Counted from the stretch's first letter, positions 26,978-36,218 are shown. The stretch is DNA of 64,000 nt from DASYPQ01 sp046155895 (GCA_046155895.1 JBJXFB010000063.1:13394-77393); one strand, 5' to 3'. The notes: a model not told the origin generated them from the letters alone. Numbers and translations are program-made.

Positions 26978-27676
26978 CTACGGCTCCAGCGCGACTCCGA
27001 TTCCGCGGCCGATTCCGAGCGCCTTCGCGGCGTGCCGCAAGCTCGCGAGGATCCCGGTCGCGAAGGCTTCGGGGCCGCTCATGTCGTGCCGCAGCGTGTA
27101 CGTCTCGCCCGCTCCGCCCAGGATCACGAGCTGGTGGGCGTAGAGTCCCGGCAGCCTCACCGAGTGGATCGGGATCTCCCCCGAGCCCCCGCCTCGAGCG
27201 GATTGCATGCGCTCGGCGGTGTCCAGGGCCGTTCCCGAGGGCGCGTCCTGCTTCCGCTCGTGGTGCATCTCGATGATCTCGGCTCGCTCGAAGGCTCGAG
27301 CGCCCGCGACCGCGGCTTGCTGCAGGAGCCACATCCCCACGCTGAAGTTCGGCACGACCAGGCCTCCGAGCGCCAGCTCCCGGGCCGCCGCGTCGAGCCG
27401 TGCGTTCTCCTCCAGCGAGACGCCGCTCGTTCCGATGACGGGCCGCACGCCGCACTCGAGCATCGTCAAGCCATGCTCGAAACCCAGACCGGCCCGCGTC
27501 AGATCGAGGCCCACCTCGGCCTTCGAGGCGCGCAAGCAGCGCGCGAGGTCGTCCCCGCGATCGATCGTCGCCGCGACGGCGAAGCCGCTCGTGCGGCCGA
27601 GGAGGTCCGCGGCGAAGCGGCCCATCCGGCCGCGCGATCCCACGATCGCGACGTGCAGGACGGCGCCCGAGTTCAC
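26978..27676 (-). CDS. dapB: 4-hydroxy-tetrahydrodipicolinate reductase
   Basis: 232 residues. NAD(P)H-dependent step of the lysine/diaminopimelate pathway, supplying peptidoglycan and lysine. VAIVGSRGRMGR at the N-terminus is the nucleotide loop, GTSGVSLEE the dinucleotide contact, and EMHHERKQDAPSGTA the catalytic motif with the His pair and Lys. Starts with GTG in a 4-bp overlap with the ddl stop, so D-Ala-D-Ala and DAP supply are coupled. Somewhat shorter than the ~270 residues of E. coli DapB, as in several other phyla. Confidence 0.93.
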   Translation of the reverse strand: MNSGAVLHVAIVGSRGRMGRFAADLLGRTSGFAVAATIDRGDDLARCLRASKAEVGLDLTRAGLGFEHGLTMLECGVRPVIGTSGVSLEENARLDAAARELALGGLVVPNFSVGMWLLQQAAVAGARAFERAEIIEMHHERKQDAPSGTALDTAERMQSARGGGSGEIPIHSVRLPGLYAHQLVILGGAGETYTLRHDMSGPEAFATGILASLRHAAKALGIGRGIGVALEP

Positions 27677-28746
27677 CGGACGCGCGCCTCCGGCACCGCG
27701 CGCTTCTGCACGGCCAGCGCGAGAATCAGCAGGCACAGATCGCGGAACGACAGGCTCGCCTCCGCGGCAGCCTTCGGCACGAGCGACCGCGACGTCAACC
27801 CCGGCAAGGTGTTGATCTCGAGCGCGACCGGCTCGCCCCCGTCCGCCGGCACGATGAAGTCGGTGCGGGAGTACCCGTCGCATCCGGCCGCGGCGTGCAC
27901 CCGGATGGAAAGCTCGCGGAGGCGCGCGCACATCGTCGGCGTGATCGTCCGGGGCGGGCAATTCTCCTCGGCCCCGCTGGCGCTGTACTTCTCCTCCCAG
28001 TCGAAGAACCGGCCCGCGTGGGGAAGGATCTCGACGGGCATCAGGGCTTCGAGCGCGTCCCCGGCGTTGCCGAGCACCGCGCACGTCGCCTCCGTGCCGA
28101 GGATCCTGCGCTCGACGAGCGCCCGGTCGCCCGTCGCCAGCGCCTTCTCGATCGCCCCCGGCAGATCCTCCCCGCGCAGCACCACGGAGGTCGCGACGGA
28201 GGAGCCCCCGCAATTCGGCTTGACGACCCAGCCGTCGTCCGAGAGCGCGAGGATGTCCCGCAGGTGCCGCTCGCGCCCGGCGTTCCATTCCGCCCGGTCC
28301 AGGAGCTTCGCTTCGGCCACCGCGATGCCGATCCCGCCGAGGACGAGCCGCGTCGCGTGCTTGTCCATGCACAACGCCGATGCGCCAACACCCGAGCCGG
28401 TATACCGGCGCGCGCAGGTCTCGAGCATCCCCTGCACGGCCCCGTTCTCCCCCTCTCCGCCGTGCAGCCCGAGGAAGTAGATCGTCTCCTCCGGGAGGCT
28501 CTCCACGGCCGCCGCGGCGGATCGGCGCACGCCCTCGACGATCCACCCGCCCGATTCGTCGATCTCCACGCGGATGCAGCGGGCCGGCCCGCGCGAGTCC
28601 GCGCTCGACTCCGGCTCTCGAAGGGCTCGGAGAACCGCCTCTCCGCTGCGCAAGGAGATCTCGCGCTCGCTCGATCGGCCGCCGCAGAGCACCGCGATCG
28701 TCGCCCGCCCGACCTCCTCGCGAGCCCGGCTGTTCGTTTGGATCAC
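27673..28746 (-). CDS. ddl: D-alanine--D-alanine ligase
   Basis: 357 residues from GTG 28746, 4 bp after the upstream gene; GTG 28782 would add 12 residues within that gene. Joins two D-Ala for peptidoglycan using ATP. Motifs: IAVLCGGRSSEREISL, FLGLHGGEGENGAVQGMLE, YTGSGVGASALCMDK, VVKPNCGGSSVATSV and the metal site ALEINTLPGLTSRSLVPKA with RTDFIV. This is an intact ATP-grasp enzyme. Its presence suggests the organism makes peptidoglycan. Forms an operon with dapB and probably the pyrophosphorylase. Confidence 0.95.
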   Translation of the reverse strand: MIQTNSRAREEVGRATIAVLCGGRSSEREISLRSGEAVLRALREPESSADSRGPARCIRVEIDESGGWIVEGVRRSAAAAVESLPEETIYFLGLHGGEGENGAVQGMLETCARRYTGSGVGASALCMDKHATRLVLGGIGIAVAEAKLLDRAEWNAGRERHLRDILALSDDGWVVKPNCGGSSVATSVVLRGEDLPGAIEKALATGDRALVERRILGTEATCAVLGNAGDALEALMPVEILPHAGRFFDWEEKYSASGAEENCPPRTITPTMCARLRELSIRVHAAAGCDGYSRTDFIVPADGGEPVALEINTLPGLTSRSLVPKAAAEASLSFRDLCLLILALAVQKRAVPEARVR

Positions 28747-28750
28747 GCGG

Positions 28751-30163
28751 TCAAGCGTACAGGTGTCCGCGCTCGGATCCACGGGGCTCGCGCGGTCCCC
28801 GGGACAGGAAGGACTCGAGGTCTTCCGCGAAGAGCGGGTCCACTTCGACCGCAGGCAGGCCGTCGGAGGCCCTCGGCGGCAGCGGCAAGCCGGCCGCTCC
28901 GACCCACGAGCCGAAGAGCCGGCACAGGTCCGCGCGCGTCGTGGCCGGCGAGTCCTCCCCGGTCGCGTTCTTGACGGGGCTGAACTCCTCGGAGCGCCGC
29001 ACTTCCAGGGTGACGCTCCGTTCGGCCATTCCCAGGGCGTCGAAGACGAAGGACTCGAACTTGATCCCCGTCCTCTGCGCGGGCCTTCCCGACTCGTCGA
29101 GGGCGCCGACCTGTTTCCGGGCGAGGTGCCAGGGGAGCTTCAGGCCGCCGCGCGTCAGACTCTCGACGAAATCGAGGTCGAGCACGTGCATGGCGACGTT
29201 GCCGGCCGAGAACACGAGCCTTCCGGCCGGATCGCGCGCCTCGCGCAGGCGGCCCGGGAGGTCGGAGTACTCGATGCACGCGAGCCGGCCCGAGACGCGG
29301 CCGATCACGCCCACCTTCTCGGAGGCGTCCCGTTTCGCGACGACCTTGCTCGACATCTGCGCGCGATCGAGGCGGTGCAAGCCGAGGAACAACGGGTCGG
29401 CCGGACGAGCCAGCGGATTGTCGACCTGGAAGTACGAAAGGGTCGTGATCCCGCGGCGCCTCGCGTCGGCGAGAGCGCCCGAGGCGGCGAGCGCCGCGAG
29501 GGCGCCGCCGTGGCCGTCGGGAGCCCAGAAGAGGCGGTCGGGCGCGGACAGCAGGATCCTCCCCTCGGGGTCGAGAGCCGGGAGCATCCCCTGCCGGAAG
29601 AAGAAGACGTCCTCCCGGTCGATTCCGAAGTGGTCGTTCTCCTCGAAGTAGCTCCGAGTCGCGGCGTCGTTCGCCTCGGACGTCATCACGTACCACGGGA
29701 TCGCGGCGCGGAAACGTCCCCGAGCCGCGAGGAGCTTGCGCGCGAACCACTCGAACAGCGTCCGCCCCGTCACGGGGCCGACCGGAAACATCCCCTTCGG
29801 GACGTCGATCCCCAGGCGCGAGGCCTGGCCGCCCGCGACGAGCAGCCAGCCCACCTCGCCTCGCGCGAGGGCCTCCTGGCCCGCCCGCCGCGCCTCGAGC
29901 GCCCGCCGCTCCTGCTCGTGGGTCCGTTCGACCGGAAAGACCTTCGCGGCCTCGAATTCCTCGGCCGCCGGAGCGCTGGGCTCGGTCGAGAGCAGGGCCG
30001 CCATCTCCCGTACGCGGACGAGATCGATGGCCGCGAGCTGGGCCCGGAACGCGCTCCTCCTCGACGGCTCGAGGCGCTGCCAAGCCTCGACGAGGTGTCC
30101 CTGCCCGGCACCGGTCAGCGCTGTCCGCAGCGCTTGGTCGTCGACGGTGTGTGCGGGATCCAC
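28751..30163 (-). CDS. UDPGP-family UDP-sugar (N-acetylhexosamine-type) pyrophosphorylase
   Basis: 470 residues. LLVAGGQASRLGIDVPKGMFPVG is the nucleotide-binding loop and Lys of the eukaryote-like UDPGP family; SEANDAATRSYFEENDHFG, FFRQGMLPALDPEG, PDGHGGALAAL, FQVDNPLARPADPLFLG and GIKFESFVFDAL follow the order seen in UDP-N-acetylhexosamine pyrophosphorylases (AGX type). It would make UDP-GlcNAc/GalNAc from UTP and sugar-1-P, feeding cell wall or glycan synthesis. GTG start with only a weak Shine-Dalgarno. Just upstream of ddl, which suits a wall-precursor role. UDP-glucose specificity cannot be excluded. Confidence 0.85.
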   Translation of the reverse strand: MDPAHTVDDQALRTALTGAGQGHLVEAWQRLEPSRRSAFRAQLAAIDLVRVREMAALLSTEPSAPAAEEFEAAKVFPVERTHEQERRALEARRAGQEALARGEVGWLLVAGGQASRLGIDVPKGMFPVGPVTGRTLFEWFARKLLAARGRFRAAIPWYVMTSEANDAATRSYFEENDHFGIDREDVFFFRQGMLPALDPEGRILLSAPDRLFWAPDGHGGALAALAASGALADARRRGITTLSYFQVDNPLARPADPLFLGLHRLDRAQMSSKVVAKRDASEKVGVIGRVSGRLACIEYSDLPGRLREARDPAGRLVFSAGNVAMHVLDLDFVESLTRGGLKLPWHLARKQVGALDESGRPAQRTGIKFESFVFDALGMAERSVTLEVRRSEEFSPVKNATGEDSPATTRADLCRLFGSWVGAAGLPLPPRASDGLPAVEVDPLFAEDLESFLSRGPREPRGSERGHLYA

Positions 30164-30178
30164 CGACGAGTCGAGCCT

Positions 30179-30529
30179 TCAGCGGCGCTCGGCGACCGGC
30201 ACCGGCACGGTCGAGAGCGTCTCGAGCATCTTCTCGTTCAGGTGCTGCAGCGCGAGGATCCGCTTCTCCAGCAGCACCTGCCGGTGCACGAGCCTCTCCA
30301 CGACGGGAGGCAGGATCGCCTCGCGCACGTAGTTGTTGATCAGGTTCACCCACTCCGCCCGGGTCTCGTCGGGGACCTGGTGGAAGTGGTAGTGCGTCTT
30401 CTGCTTCAGCACGTCCTCGGTCAAGTGCAGGCACTCGGTCGTGATCTCCTCCACGCTCCGCTTGTCGTGCTCGTTGTGGAAGACCTCCAGCTTGTACTGG
30501 TGAAGCAGCTCCTTGAACTTCGCGTGCAC
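30179..30529 (-). CDS. Small helical hypothetical protein
   Basis: 116 residues, eight His, largely alpha-helical with no membrane or signal segment; KTHYHFHQVPDETRAEWVNLINNYV is the most distinctive part (read in pieces). GTG at 30529 is well supported by AGGAGG 7 nt upstream. It lies between fabF (51 bp away) and the pyrophosphorylase (15 bp). No family recognised; the clustered His residues could bind a metal but nothing proves it. Confidence 0.65.
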   Translation of the reverse strand: MHAKFKELLHQYKLEVFHNEHDKRSVEEITTECLHLTEDVLKQKTHYHFHQVPDETRAEWVNLINNYVREAILPPVVERLVHRQVLLEKRILALQHLNEKMLETLSTVPVPVAERR

Positions 30530-30549
30530 GCCGACCTCCTGGTTTTCGA

Positions 30550-30565
30550 GCGCCCCTCGGGGCGC
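30550..30565 (-). terminator. GC hairpin after fabF, possible terminator/attenuator
   Basis: GCGCCCC and GGGGCGC form seven pairs around a 2-nt centre (realistically a 4- to 6-nt loop) in the 51-bp gap after fabF. No T-tract follows on the minus strand, so it may attenuate or stabilise the mRNA 3' end rather than terminate. Confidence 0.3.
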
Positions 30566-30580
30566 GGTTCTCTTGTCAGT

Positions 30581-31822
30581 TCAGCCGACCTGTCCGATGC
30601 AGATCGACACGTTGTGTCCGCCGAAGCCGAGCGAATTCGAGAGGGCGTTGCGCACCTTACCCTCCCGCGCTGCGCCCGGGACGTAGTCGAGGTCGCAGGC
30701 CGGATCGGGCGTCGTGTAGTTGCGCGTGGGATGGATCTGCCCGCGGTACACGGACAGCGCCGTGACCACGAGCTCGACCGCGGCGGACGCGCCGAGCAGG
30801 TGGCCGATCATCGATTTGGTCGAGGAGATCGCGAGCTTCCTCGCGTGCCCCCCGAACACCAGCTTGATCGCTCTCGTCTCGATGGCGTCATTGTAGGGCG
30901 TGCTCGTCCCGTGGGCGTTGATGTAGTCGACTTCCTCGGGAGCGATGCGGGCGTGCTTGAGGGCCTCGCGCAGGGCGCGCGCGGGCCCGGTCCCGTCCTC
31001 CTTGGGAGCCGTGATGTGGAAGGCGTCGTCCGTCGAGCCGAAACCCTTCACCTCGGCGTAGATCCTCGCGCCGCGCTTCCTCGCGCGCTCGAACTCCTCG
31101 AGGACGAGGATTCCGCAGCCCTCCCCCATGACGAAGCCGTCACGGTCCTTGTCGAAGGGGCGGGACGCCGTGGCGGGATCCTCGTTGCGCGTCGAAAGCG
31201 CCTTCGCCGAGGCGAATCCGGCCAGCGACAGGGGTGTCGTGGCCGACTCGGAGCCGCCGGTGACGACCACGTCCGCGTCGCCGAGCTGGATCGCCCTCCA
31301 CGCCATGCCGATCGCGTGCCCGGCCGAGGCGCAGGCGCTCGAGGTCGTGAAGCAGGTGCCGAGCAGCCCGTGCCGGATCGCGACCTGCCCGCTCACGGCG
31401 TTGGCCATGATGCGCGGGACGAAGTGCGGGCTCACGCGCCGGGGACCCTTCTCCATCATCGCCTGGTGCTGTTCCTCGATGCCGGTGATGCCACCGATCC
31501 CCGTCCCGAGGATGCTGCCGAAGCGCTCGCGCTCGGACTCCGACTCCCGCGCGGGATCGAGGCCGGCGTCCTTCAAGGCCTCGTCCGTGCCGAGCAGCGC
31601 CCACATCGTGAACGGGTCGAGCTTGCGCAGGTCCGGAGCCGCGAAGTGCTTCAGCGGATCCCAATCGACGCACGCCGCGATCTTGACGGCCTGATCGGCA
31701 GTCTCGAAGCGCGTGATCGGAGCGACCGCATTCTCGCCGCGCAGCATGCGCGCGAACGAGGTCTCGACGTCCATCCCGAGCGGGTTGACCGTTCCAAGAC
31801 CCGTGATCACGACTCGTCGCAT
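30581..31822 (-). CDS. fabF: 3-oxoacyl-ACP synthase II
   Basis: 413 residues, the usual length. Condenses malonyl-ACP with acyl-ACP in each elongation round. The Cys-His-His triad is intact: SSACASAGHAIG, NAHGTSTPYND and KSMIGHLLGASAAVE. N-terminal VVITGLGTVNPLG is standard. Last canonical gene of the fatty-acid operon, 48 bp after acpP. Confidence 0.97.
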   Translation of the reverse strand: MRRVVITGLGTVNPLGMDVETSFARMLRGENAVAPITRFETADQAVKIAACVDWDPLKHFAAPDLRKLDPFTMWALLGTDEALKDAGLDPARESESERERFGSILGTGIGGITGIEEQHQAMMEKGPRRVSPHFVPRIMANAVSGQVAIRHGLLGTCFTTSSACASAGHAIGMAWRAIQLGDADVVVTGGSESATTPLSLAGFASAKALSTRNEDPATASRPFDKDRDGFVMGEGCGILVLEEFERARKRGARIYAEVKGFGSTDDAFHITAPKEDGTGPARALREALKHARIAPEEVDYINAHGTSTPYNDAIETRAIKLVFGGHARKLAISSTKSMIGHLLGASAAVELVVTALSVYRGQIHPTRNYTTPDPACDLDYVPGAAREGKVRNALSNSLGFGGHNVSICIGQVG

Positions 31823-31870
31823 GAGTTCCTTGCCGCGCGGCCCGGGCCCGTGGGGCCCGCAACCCGCGCT

Positions 31871-32110
31871 TCAGGTCTTGCTCGCGATGTAGTCGATCGC
31901 GTTCCCGACCGTGGCGATCTTGGAGGCATCCTCGTCGGGGATCGAGATCTCGAACTGGTCCTCGAACTCCATCACGAGCTCGACGACGTCGAGCGAGTCC
32001 GCTCCGAGGTCGTTCACGAAGGAAGTCTCGCGTTTGATCTTCTCGGCCGGCTGTCCGAGGTTGTCGCTGACGATCTTGATCACGCGCTCTTCGATCGAAG
32101 GTTTGGTCAC
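31871..32110 (-). CDS. acpP: Acyl carrier protein
   Basis: 79 residues, acidic. GADSLDVVELVMEFED holds the DSL serine that takes the 4'-phosphopantetheine arm. The start is GTG (residues VTKPSIEERV), set by AGGAGG about 9 nt upstream. Lies between fabG and fabF as in most bacteria; carries the growing acyl chain for all Fab enzymes here and the acyl-phosphate chemistry of PlsX. Confidence 0.97.
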   Translation of the reverse strand: MTKPSIEERVIKIVSDNLGQPAEKIKRETSFVNDLGADSLDVVELVMEFEDQFEISIPDEDASKIATVGNAIDYIASKT

Positions 32111-32181
32111 GAAGGGATCCTCCTGGAGGGGTCTTGGCGGGAAGGGCCGCGTTGGGCCGGCATCCTGCCGGAAGGTCGGGT

Positions 32182-32943
32182 TCAGAGCGAGAGTCCCCCG
32201 TCCACGACGAGGGTCTGTCCGGTGACGTAGGCCCCGCCCGGGCCGACCAGGAAGTCGACCGCGGCGGCGATCTCCTCGGGAGCGCCGATCCGGGACAGCG
32301 GGATCCGGTTCTTGAGCTCGGTGGTCGTCTTCTCGTCCAGGCCGGCGGTCATGTCGGTGGCGATGAAGCCCGGGGCGATGGCGTTCACCGTGACGCCCCG
32401 CCCAGCGAGCTCCTTGGCGATCGACCGCGTCAGACCGACCACCCCGGCCTTGCTGGCGGCGTAGTTCGCCTGCCCTGCATTCCCGGTCAGGCCGACGACG
32501 GACGTGATGTTCACGACGCGCCCGCCGGTCTTCATGAGGGAGCGCGCGGCGGCCTTCATGAAGTTCCAGGTGCCCTTGAGGTTGACGGCGACGACGCGGT
32601 CGAAATCCTCCTCGCTCATGCGCAGGAGGAGCTGGTCGCGCGTGATCCCGGCGTTGTTCACGAGGATGTCGACGCCCCCGAGCTCCTTCTGGATCTCGCC
32701 GGTCAGGTCGGCGACGGCCTTCGTGCTCGCCACGTCGCAGCCGTAGGCGCGCGCGCCCTCGGTCAGGGCGGAGCACTTCTCCGCCGTGGCTCGGGCGCGG
32801 TCCGCCGTCGTCGCCACGCACGCGACGCGGGCTCCCCGGCGGGCGAGCTGGACGGCGATCGCCTCGCCGATGCCCCGGGAGGCTCCGGTGACGACGGCGA
32901 CACGGCCTTCGAGGAAGCGGGTTGCGAGGGAGGCGGGATCCAA
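32182..32943 (-). CDS. fabG: 3-oxoacyl-ACP reductase
   Basis: 253 residues. NADPH-dependent reduction of 3-oxoacyl-ACP. TGASRGIGEAIA is the cofactor loop, NNAGITRD the structural motif, and Ser (NITSVVG), Tyr and Lys (YAASK) the catalytic set; the C-terminus VTGQTLVVDGGLSL is typical. Start TTG 32943 is the only in-frame start giving a full N-terminus; no good Shine-Dalgarno precedes it, so translation may depend on coupling to fabD 30 bp upstream. Confidence 0.95.
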   Translation of the reverse strand: MDPASLATRFLEGRVAVVTGASRGIGEAIAVQLARRGARVACVATTADRARATAEKCSALTEGARAYGCDVASTKAVADLTGEIQKELGGVDILVNNAGITRDQLLLRMSEEDFDRVVAVNLKGTWNFMKAAARSLMKTGGRVVNITSVVGLTGNAGQANYAASKAGVVGLTRSIAKELAGRGVTVNAIAPGFIATDMTAGLDEKTTTELKNRIPLSRIGAPEEIAAAVDFLVGPGGAYVTGQTLVVDGGLSL

Positions 32944-32973
32944 GCGTGGGGGCGCGCGGCTGTGGTTTTCGGA

Positions 32974-33894
32974 CTATACCGGTTCCAGATCCTCGGGTCG
33001 AGCCGCGGCGCGCACGCGCGCCTCCGGATCGATCTTCGCGAGGATCCCGGCGAGAACCGTCCCGGGCGCGGGCTCGAGGAAGGCGCGCAGCCCTCGCGAG
33101 AGCGCCAGGCGCATGCTCTTCTCCCACAGGACCGGGGCGCAGACTTGCTCGGCGAGTTGCCGGCGGATCTTCTCGGGATCCGCAGTGAAGTCCGCCGTGA
33201 CGTTGCTCACGAACGGGACGCGCGGGCTCTCGATCGTCACCTCGCGCAGCGCCCCGGCCAGGCGTTCCGCCGCGGGCCGCATGCACTCCGAATGAAAGCC
33301 CCCCGCGACGACGAGGCGGCGCGTGCGGCGCACGCCGTGCTCCTTGGCGGCTGCTTCGACCGCGTCGAGGGCGGCGATCTCCCCCGAGACGATCACCTGG
33401 CCCGGCGCGTTCAGGTTCGCGACCTGGCAGATCCCCGCCTGACTTCCCACGCTCGCGAGCGTGCGCGCCTGCTCCTCGGAGGCGCCCATCAGGCTCGTCA
33501 TGCCGCTCGCCTTCGCTTCGCTCGCCGCTTGCATCGCTTCCCCGCGCAAACGCACGAGGCGCAGGCCGTCCTCGAACGAGATCGAGCCCGCGCACCAGAG
33601 CGCCGTGTACTCTCCCAGCGAGAGTCCGGCGGTGAACGGCGTCTTCGAGCGGTCGAGCCCGCGCTCCTCGAGCACGCGGATCACCGCCACGCTCGTCGTG
33701 AAGATGCCGGGCTGCGCGACGTCGGTGCGATTCACCGCCTCGCCCTCGCTCCAGCACTTCGACGAGAGGGAGAAGCCGAGCACCTCGTCCGCGCGCGCGA
33801 AGGTCGCGCGGGCGGCCGGGAACTTCTCGCAGAAGTCGCGGCCCATGCCGGCGAACTGGGCCCCCTGGCCGGGGAAGAGGATGGCTTCAGCCAT
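32974..33894 (-). CDS. fabD: Malonyl-CoA:ACP transacylase
   Basis: 306 residues. Moves malonyl from CoA to ACP. LFPGQGAQFAGMG opens the protein; the nucleophile elbow is GLSLGEYTAL (Ser in GxSLGE; the usual His after the first Gly is Leu here); the catalytic His is in GGFHSECM. Arg in RLVRLRGEAMQ binds the malonyl carboxylate. In operon order between fabH and fabG. Confidence 0.95.
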   Translation of the reverse strand: MAEAILFPGQGAQFAGMGRDFCEKFPAARATFARADEVLGFSLSSKCWSEGEAVNRTDVAQPGIFTTSVAVIRVLEERGLDRSKTPFTAGLSLGEYTALWCAGSISFEDGLRLVRLRGEAMQAASEAKASGMTSLMGASEEQARTLASVGSQAGICQVANLNAPGQVIVSGEIAALDAVEAAAKEHGVRRTRRLVVAGGFHSECMRPAAERLAGALREVTIESPRVPFVSNVTADFTADPEKIRRQLAEQVCAPVLWEKSMRLALSRGLRAFLEPAPGTVLAGILAKIDPEARVRAAARPEDLEPV

Positions 33895-33909
33895 GCGTGT
33901 GCCCGCGCG

Positions 33910-34899
33910 CTACCAGCGGATCAGCGCGCCGCCCCAGGTCAGCCCGGCCCCGAAGGCGACGAGGATCACGAGCTTGCCCGGGACGAGCCGTCCTTGGCGG
34001 CGCGCCTCGTCGAGCGCCACCGGGACGGTCGCCGACGAGGTGTTCCCGTAGTGGTGGATGTTCACCATCACCTTCTCGTCGCTCCACCCGAGACGCTCCA
34101 GCGCGGAGTCGATGATGCGCTTGTTCACCTGGTGGGGCACGACGAGGCACAGGTCGTCGTAGGTGTGCCCCTCGAGCATCTCGCCGATCAGGTCCCCCAT
34201 GCGCGTGACCGCGAAGCGGAAGACCTCGCGGCCGTTCAGGCGGAGGTAGTGCTCGCGCGCGTCGACCGTCGCGTGGCTCGAGGGCAGCTTCGATCCGCCC
34301 GCCTTCATGTAGATGAGGTCGTAGCCCGATCCGTCGGCGCCGAGCTTCGTCTTGAGGATCTCGCCCTGCCGGCAGTCGCCGTGAGGTGCGAGCACCGCGG
34401 CCCCGGCCGCGTCGCCGAAGAGGATGCACGAGCTGCGGTCCTGCATGTCGCTGATCCGCGACAGCGTCTCGGCCCCGATCGCGAGGACGCGGCGCGCCCG
34501 GCCCGACGCGACGAAGGCCTCCGCGATCGAGAAGGCGCTCATGAAGCCGGTGCAGGCCGAGTTGCAGTCGAAGGCCGCAGCGTTCACCGCGCCGAGGCGG
34601 TGCTGGATCAGGGAGGAGCAGGCCGGGACCAATTGGTCCGGCGACACGGTCCCGAGCACGATGAGGTCGAGGTCCTCCGGCGCGAGCTTGGCCGACTCGA
34701 GAGCGGCGCGTCCGGCACGCACAGCGAGGTCGGAGGTCGCTTCGTCGTCGTTCACGAAGCGCCGCTCGCGGATGCCCGTGCGCTGGACGATCCATTCGTC
34801 CGAGGTGTCCACGATCTTCTCGAAGTAGGAGTTCGGGACGACGCGCTCGGGCAGGCAGGAGCCCGTGCCCGCGATGCCGACTCGGACGGTCGCGCTCAT
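33910..34899 (-). CDS. fabH: 3-oxoacyl-ACP synthase III
   Basis: 329 residues. Starts fatty-acid synthesis by condensing acyl-CoA with malonyl-ACP. Catalytic Cys in NSACTGFMSAF, His in VPHQVNKRII and Asn in NIHHYGNTSSATVP are all present. N-terminal GIAGTGSCLPERVV is usual. ATG overlaps the plsX stop by 4 bp. Confidence 0.97.
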   Translation of the reverse strand: MSATVRVGIAGTGSCLPERVVPNSYFEKIVDTSDEWIVQRTGIRERRFVNDDEATSDLAVRAGRAALESAKLAPEDLDLIVLGTVSPDQLVPACSSLIQHRLGAVNAAAFDCNSACTGFMSAFSIAEAFVASGRARRVLAIGAETLSRISDMQDRSSCILFGDAAGAAVLAPHGDCRQGEILKTKLGADGSGYDLIYMKAGGSKLPSSHATVDAREHYLRLNGREVFRFAVTRMGDLIGEMLEGHTYDDLCLVVPHQVNKRIIDSALERLGWSDEKVMVNIHHYGNTSSATVPVALDEARRQGRLVPGKLVILVAFGAGLTWGGALIRW

Positions 34900-35912
34900 G
34901 TGGTGGCGCGTTCCTGCGCCTGCGCGAGGCCGCGGACGATGTGCTCGTTCACGTTCGAGTCGAGGGCCCTCGCCGCGAGGCCGATGGCGTTCGCGACCGC
35001 GTTCTCGTCGGAGCGTCCGTGGCCGATGATCACGACGCCGGAGACGCCGAGGAGCAGGGCGCCGCCGTACTCGGCGTAGTCAACGCTCCTCCGCACGGAC
35101 GAAAGCGCTTCCGCGGCGCCGGTGATCCCCTGCCGCGCGAGCTCCTTCATCGTCGTGGCCAGCATGAAGCCGGCGAAGCCCTCCATGAGCTTCAGGACGA
35201 CGTTGCCCGTGAAGCCGTCCACGACGACGACGTCGGCCTTGTCGTAGAAGAGGTCGTTGCCCTCGAGGTTGCCCACGAAGGCGAGCGGGGAGCCCTTGAG
35301 CAGGGTGAAGGCTTCCTTGTGGAGGTCGGTGCCCTTGCCCTCCTCCTCGCCGATGTTCAGGAGCCCGACGCGCGGCACCGCTTTCCCCAGGCAATTGCGC
35401 ATGTAGACCGAGCCCATCATGCCGTTCTGGTAGAGGTGCTCGGGCTTGGGAGCGACGTTCGCCCCCATGTCGATGATGGTCAGGGGGTGCCCGGTCAGGT
35501 CGATGGTCACGGCGATGCCGGGACGCCTGACGCCGGACAGGGTGCCGAGACCCAGCGTGGCGGCGCCGACCATGGCGCCGGTATTGCCCATTCCGACCGC
35601 GGCGCCCGCCTGGGACTTCTTCACGGCCCCCATCATGACGGCGATGGACGAGTCCGGTTTCGCGCGCAGGGCGGTCGCGGGGGACTCCCCCATCCCGATG
35701 ACCTGGCTGGCGTGCTGGATCCCGAAGCCGGGGTCGCCGCCGAGATCGATCAGGCGGTCGTGGATGACCTTCTCGTCGCCGACGAGCAGGATCCGCTCCG
35801 GCGCCATCCGCAGTTTCCCGAGCGGTGAGCAGGCGACGAGCGCGCCGCGGAGGACCGCGTCGGGCGCGCGGTCACCACCCATGACGTCGAGCGCGATTCG
35901 CGTCTGGAGCAT
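34896..35912 (-). CDS. plsX: Phosphate acyltransferase
   Basis: 338 residues. Converts acyl-ACP to acyl-phosphate, the donor for phospholipid synthesis with PlsY. IALDVMGGDRAPDAVL opens the protein; GMGNTGAMVGAATLGLG, DMGANVAPKPEHL and VDGFTGNVVLK are family motifs. ATG 35912 has AGGAGGG about 9 nt upstream. Sits between rpmF and fabH in the classic order, linking lipid synthesis with ribosome protein L32 expression. Confidence 0.97.
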   Translation of the reverse strand: MLQTRIALDVMGGDRAPDAVLRGALVACSPLGKLRMAPERILLVGDEKVIHDRLIDLGGDPGFGIQHASQVIGMGESPATALRAKPDSSIAVMMGAVKKSQAGAAVGMGNTGAMVGAATLGLGTLSGVRRPGIAVTIDLTGHPLTIIDMGANVAPKPEHLYQNGMMGSVYMRNCLGKAVPRVGLLNIGEEEGKGTDLHKEAFTLLKGSPLAFVGNLEGNDLFYDKADVVVVDGFTGNVVLKLMEGFAGFMLATTMKELARQGITGAAEALSSVRRSVDYAEYGGALLLGVSGVVIIGHGRSDENAVANAIGLAARALDSNVNEHIVRGLAQAQERATT

Positions 35913-35983
35913 GGCGTCAGCCCTCCTGGATGGCCGGGTGCGGCCAGGGTGGCCCCGAGGCGCGCCCGGAGCAAGCCCGAAGT

Positions 35984-36187
35984 CTAGAACTCTTCCTTCG
36001 GGAGGACTTCGAGGCCCTTCTGTCCGCCCTTCTCGAAGGCGTAGTAACCGCAGTTGTCGCAAACCCGGTGGGTCCGCACCGGGGCGCTGCAGCGGGCGCA
36101 GTGATTGGTGACGATCACCGCGATCGCGTCGTGGGAACGGCGGATCCGCTTGCGGTGCTTGCTGTGTCTACGCTTGGGATTCGGCAT
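35984..36187 (-). CDS. rpmF: 50S ribosomal protein L32
   Basis: 67 residues, strongly basic. MPNPKRRHSKHRKRIRRSHD is the usual N-terminus; two CxxC pairs (CARC and CDNC) form the zinc site, so this is the C+ zinc-binding form. Heads the rpmF-plsX-fab operon behind a near-consensus promoter. Confidence 0.97.
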   Translation of the reverse strand: MPNPKRRHSKHRKRIRRSHDAIAVIVTNHCARCSAPVRTHRVCDNCGYYAFEKGGQKGLEVLPKEEF

Positions 36188-36218
36188 GGGCGGTCAGGTC
36201 GAAGGATGAAGGGCGGGG

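Noticed and set aside
32134..35079. Nearly 1000-codon plus-strand frame across the fab genes
   Set aside because: Shadow of fabG, fabD and fabH on the other strand; no domain pattern and no start signal.
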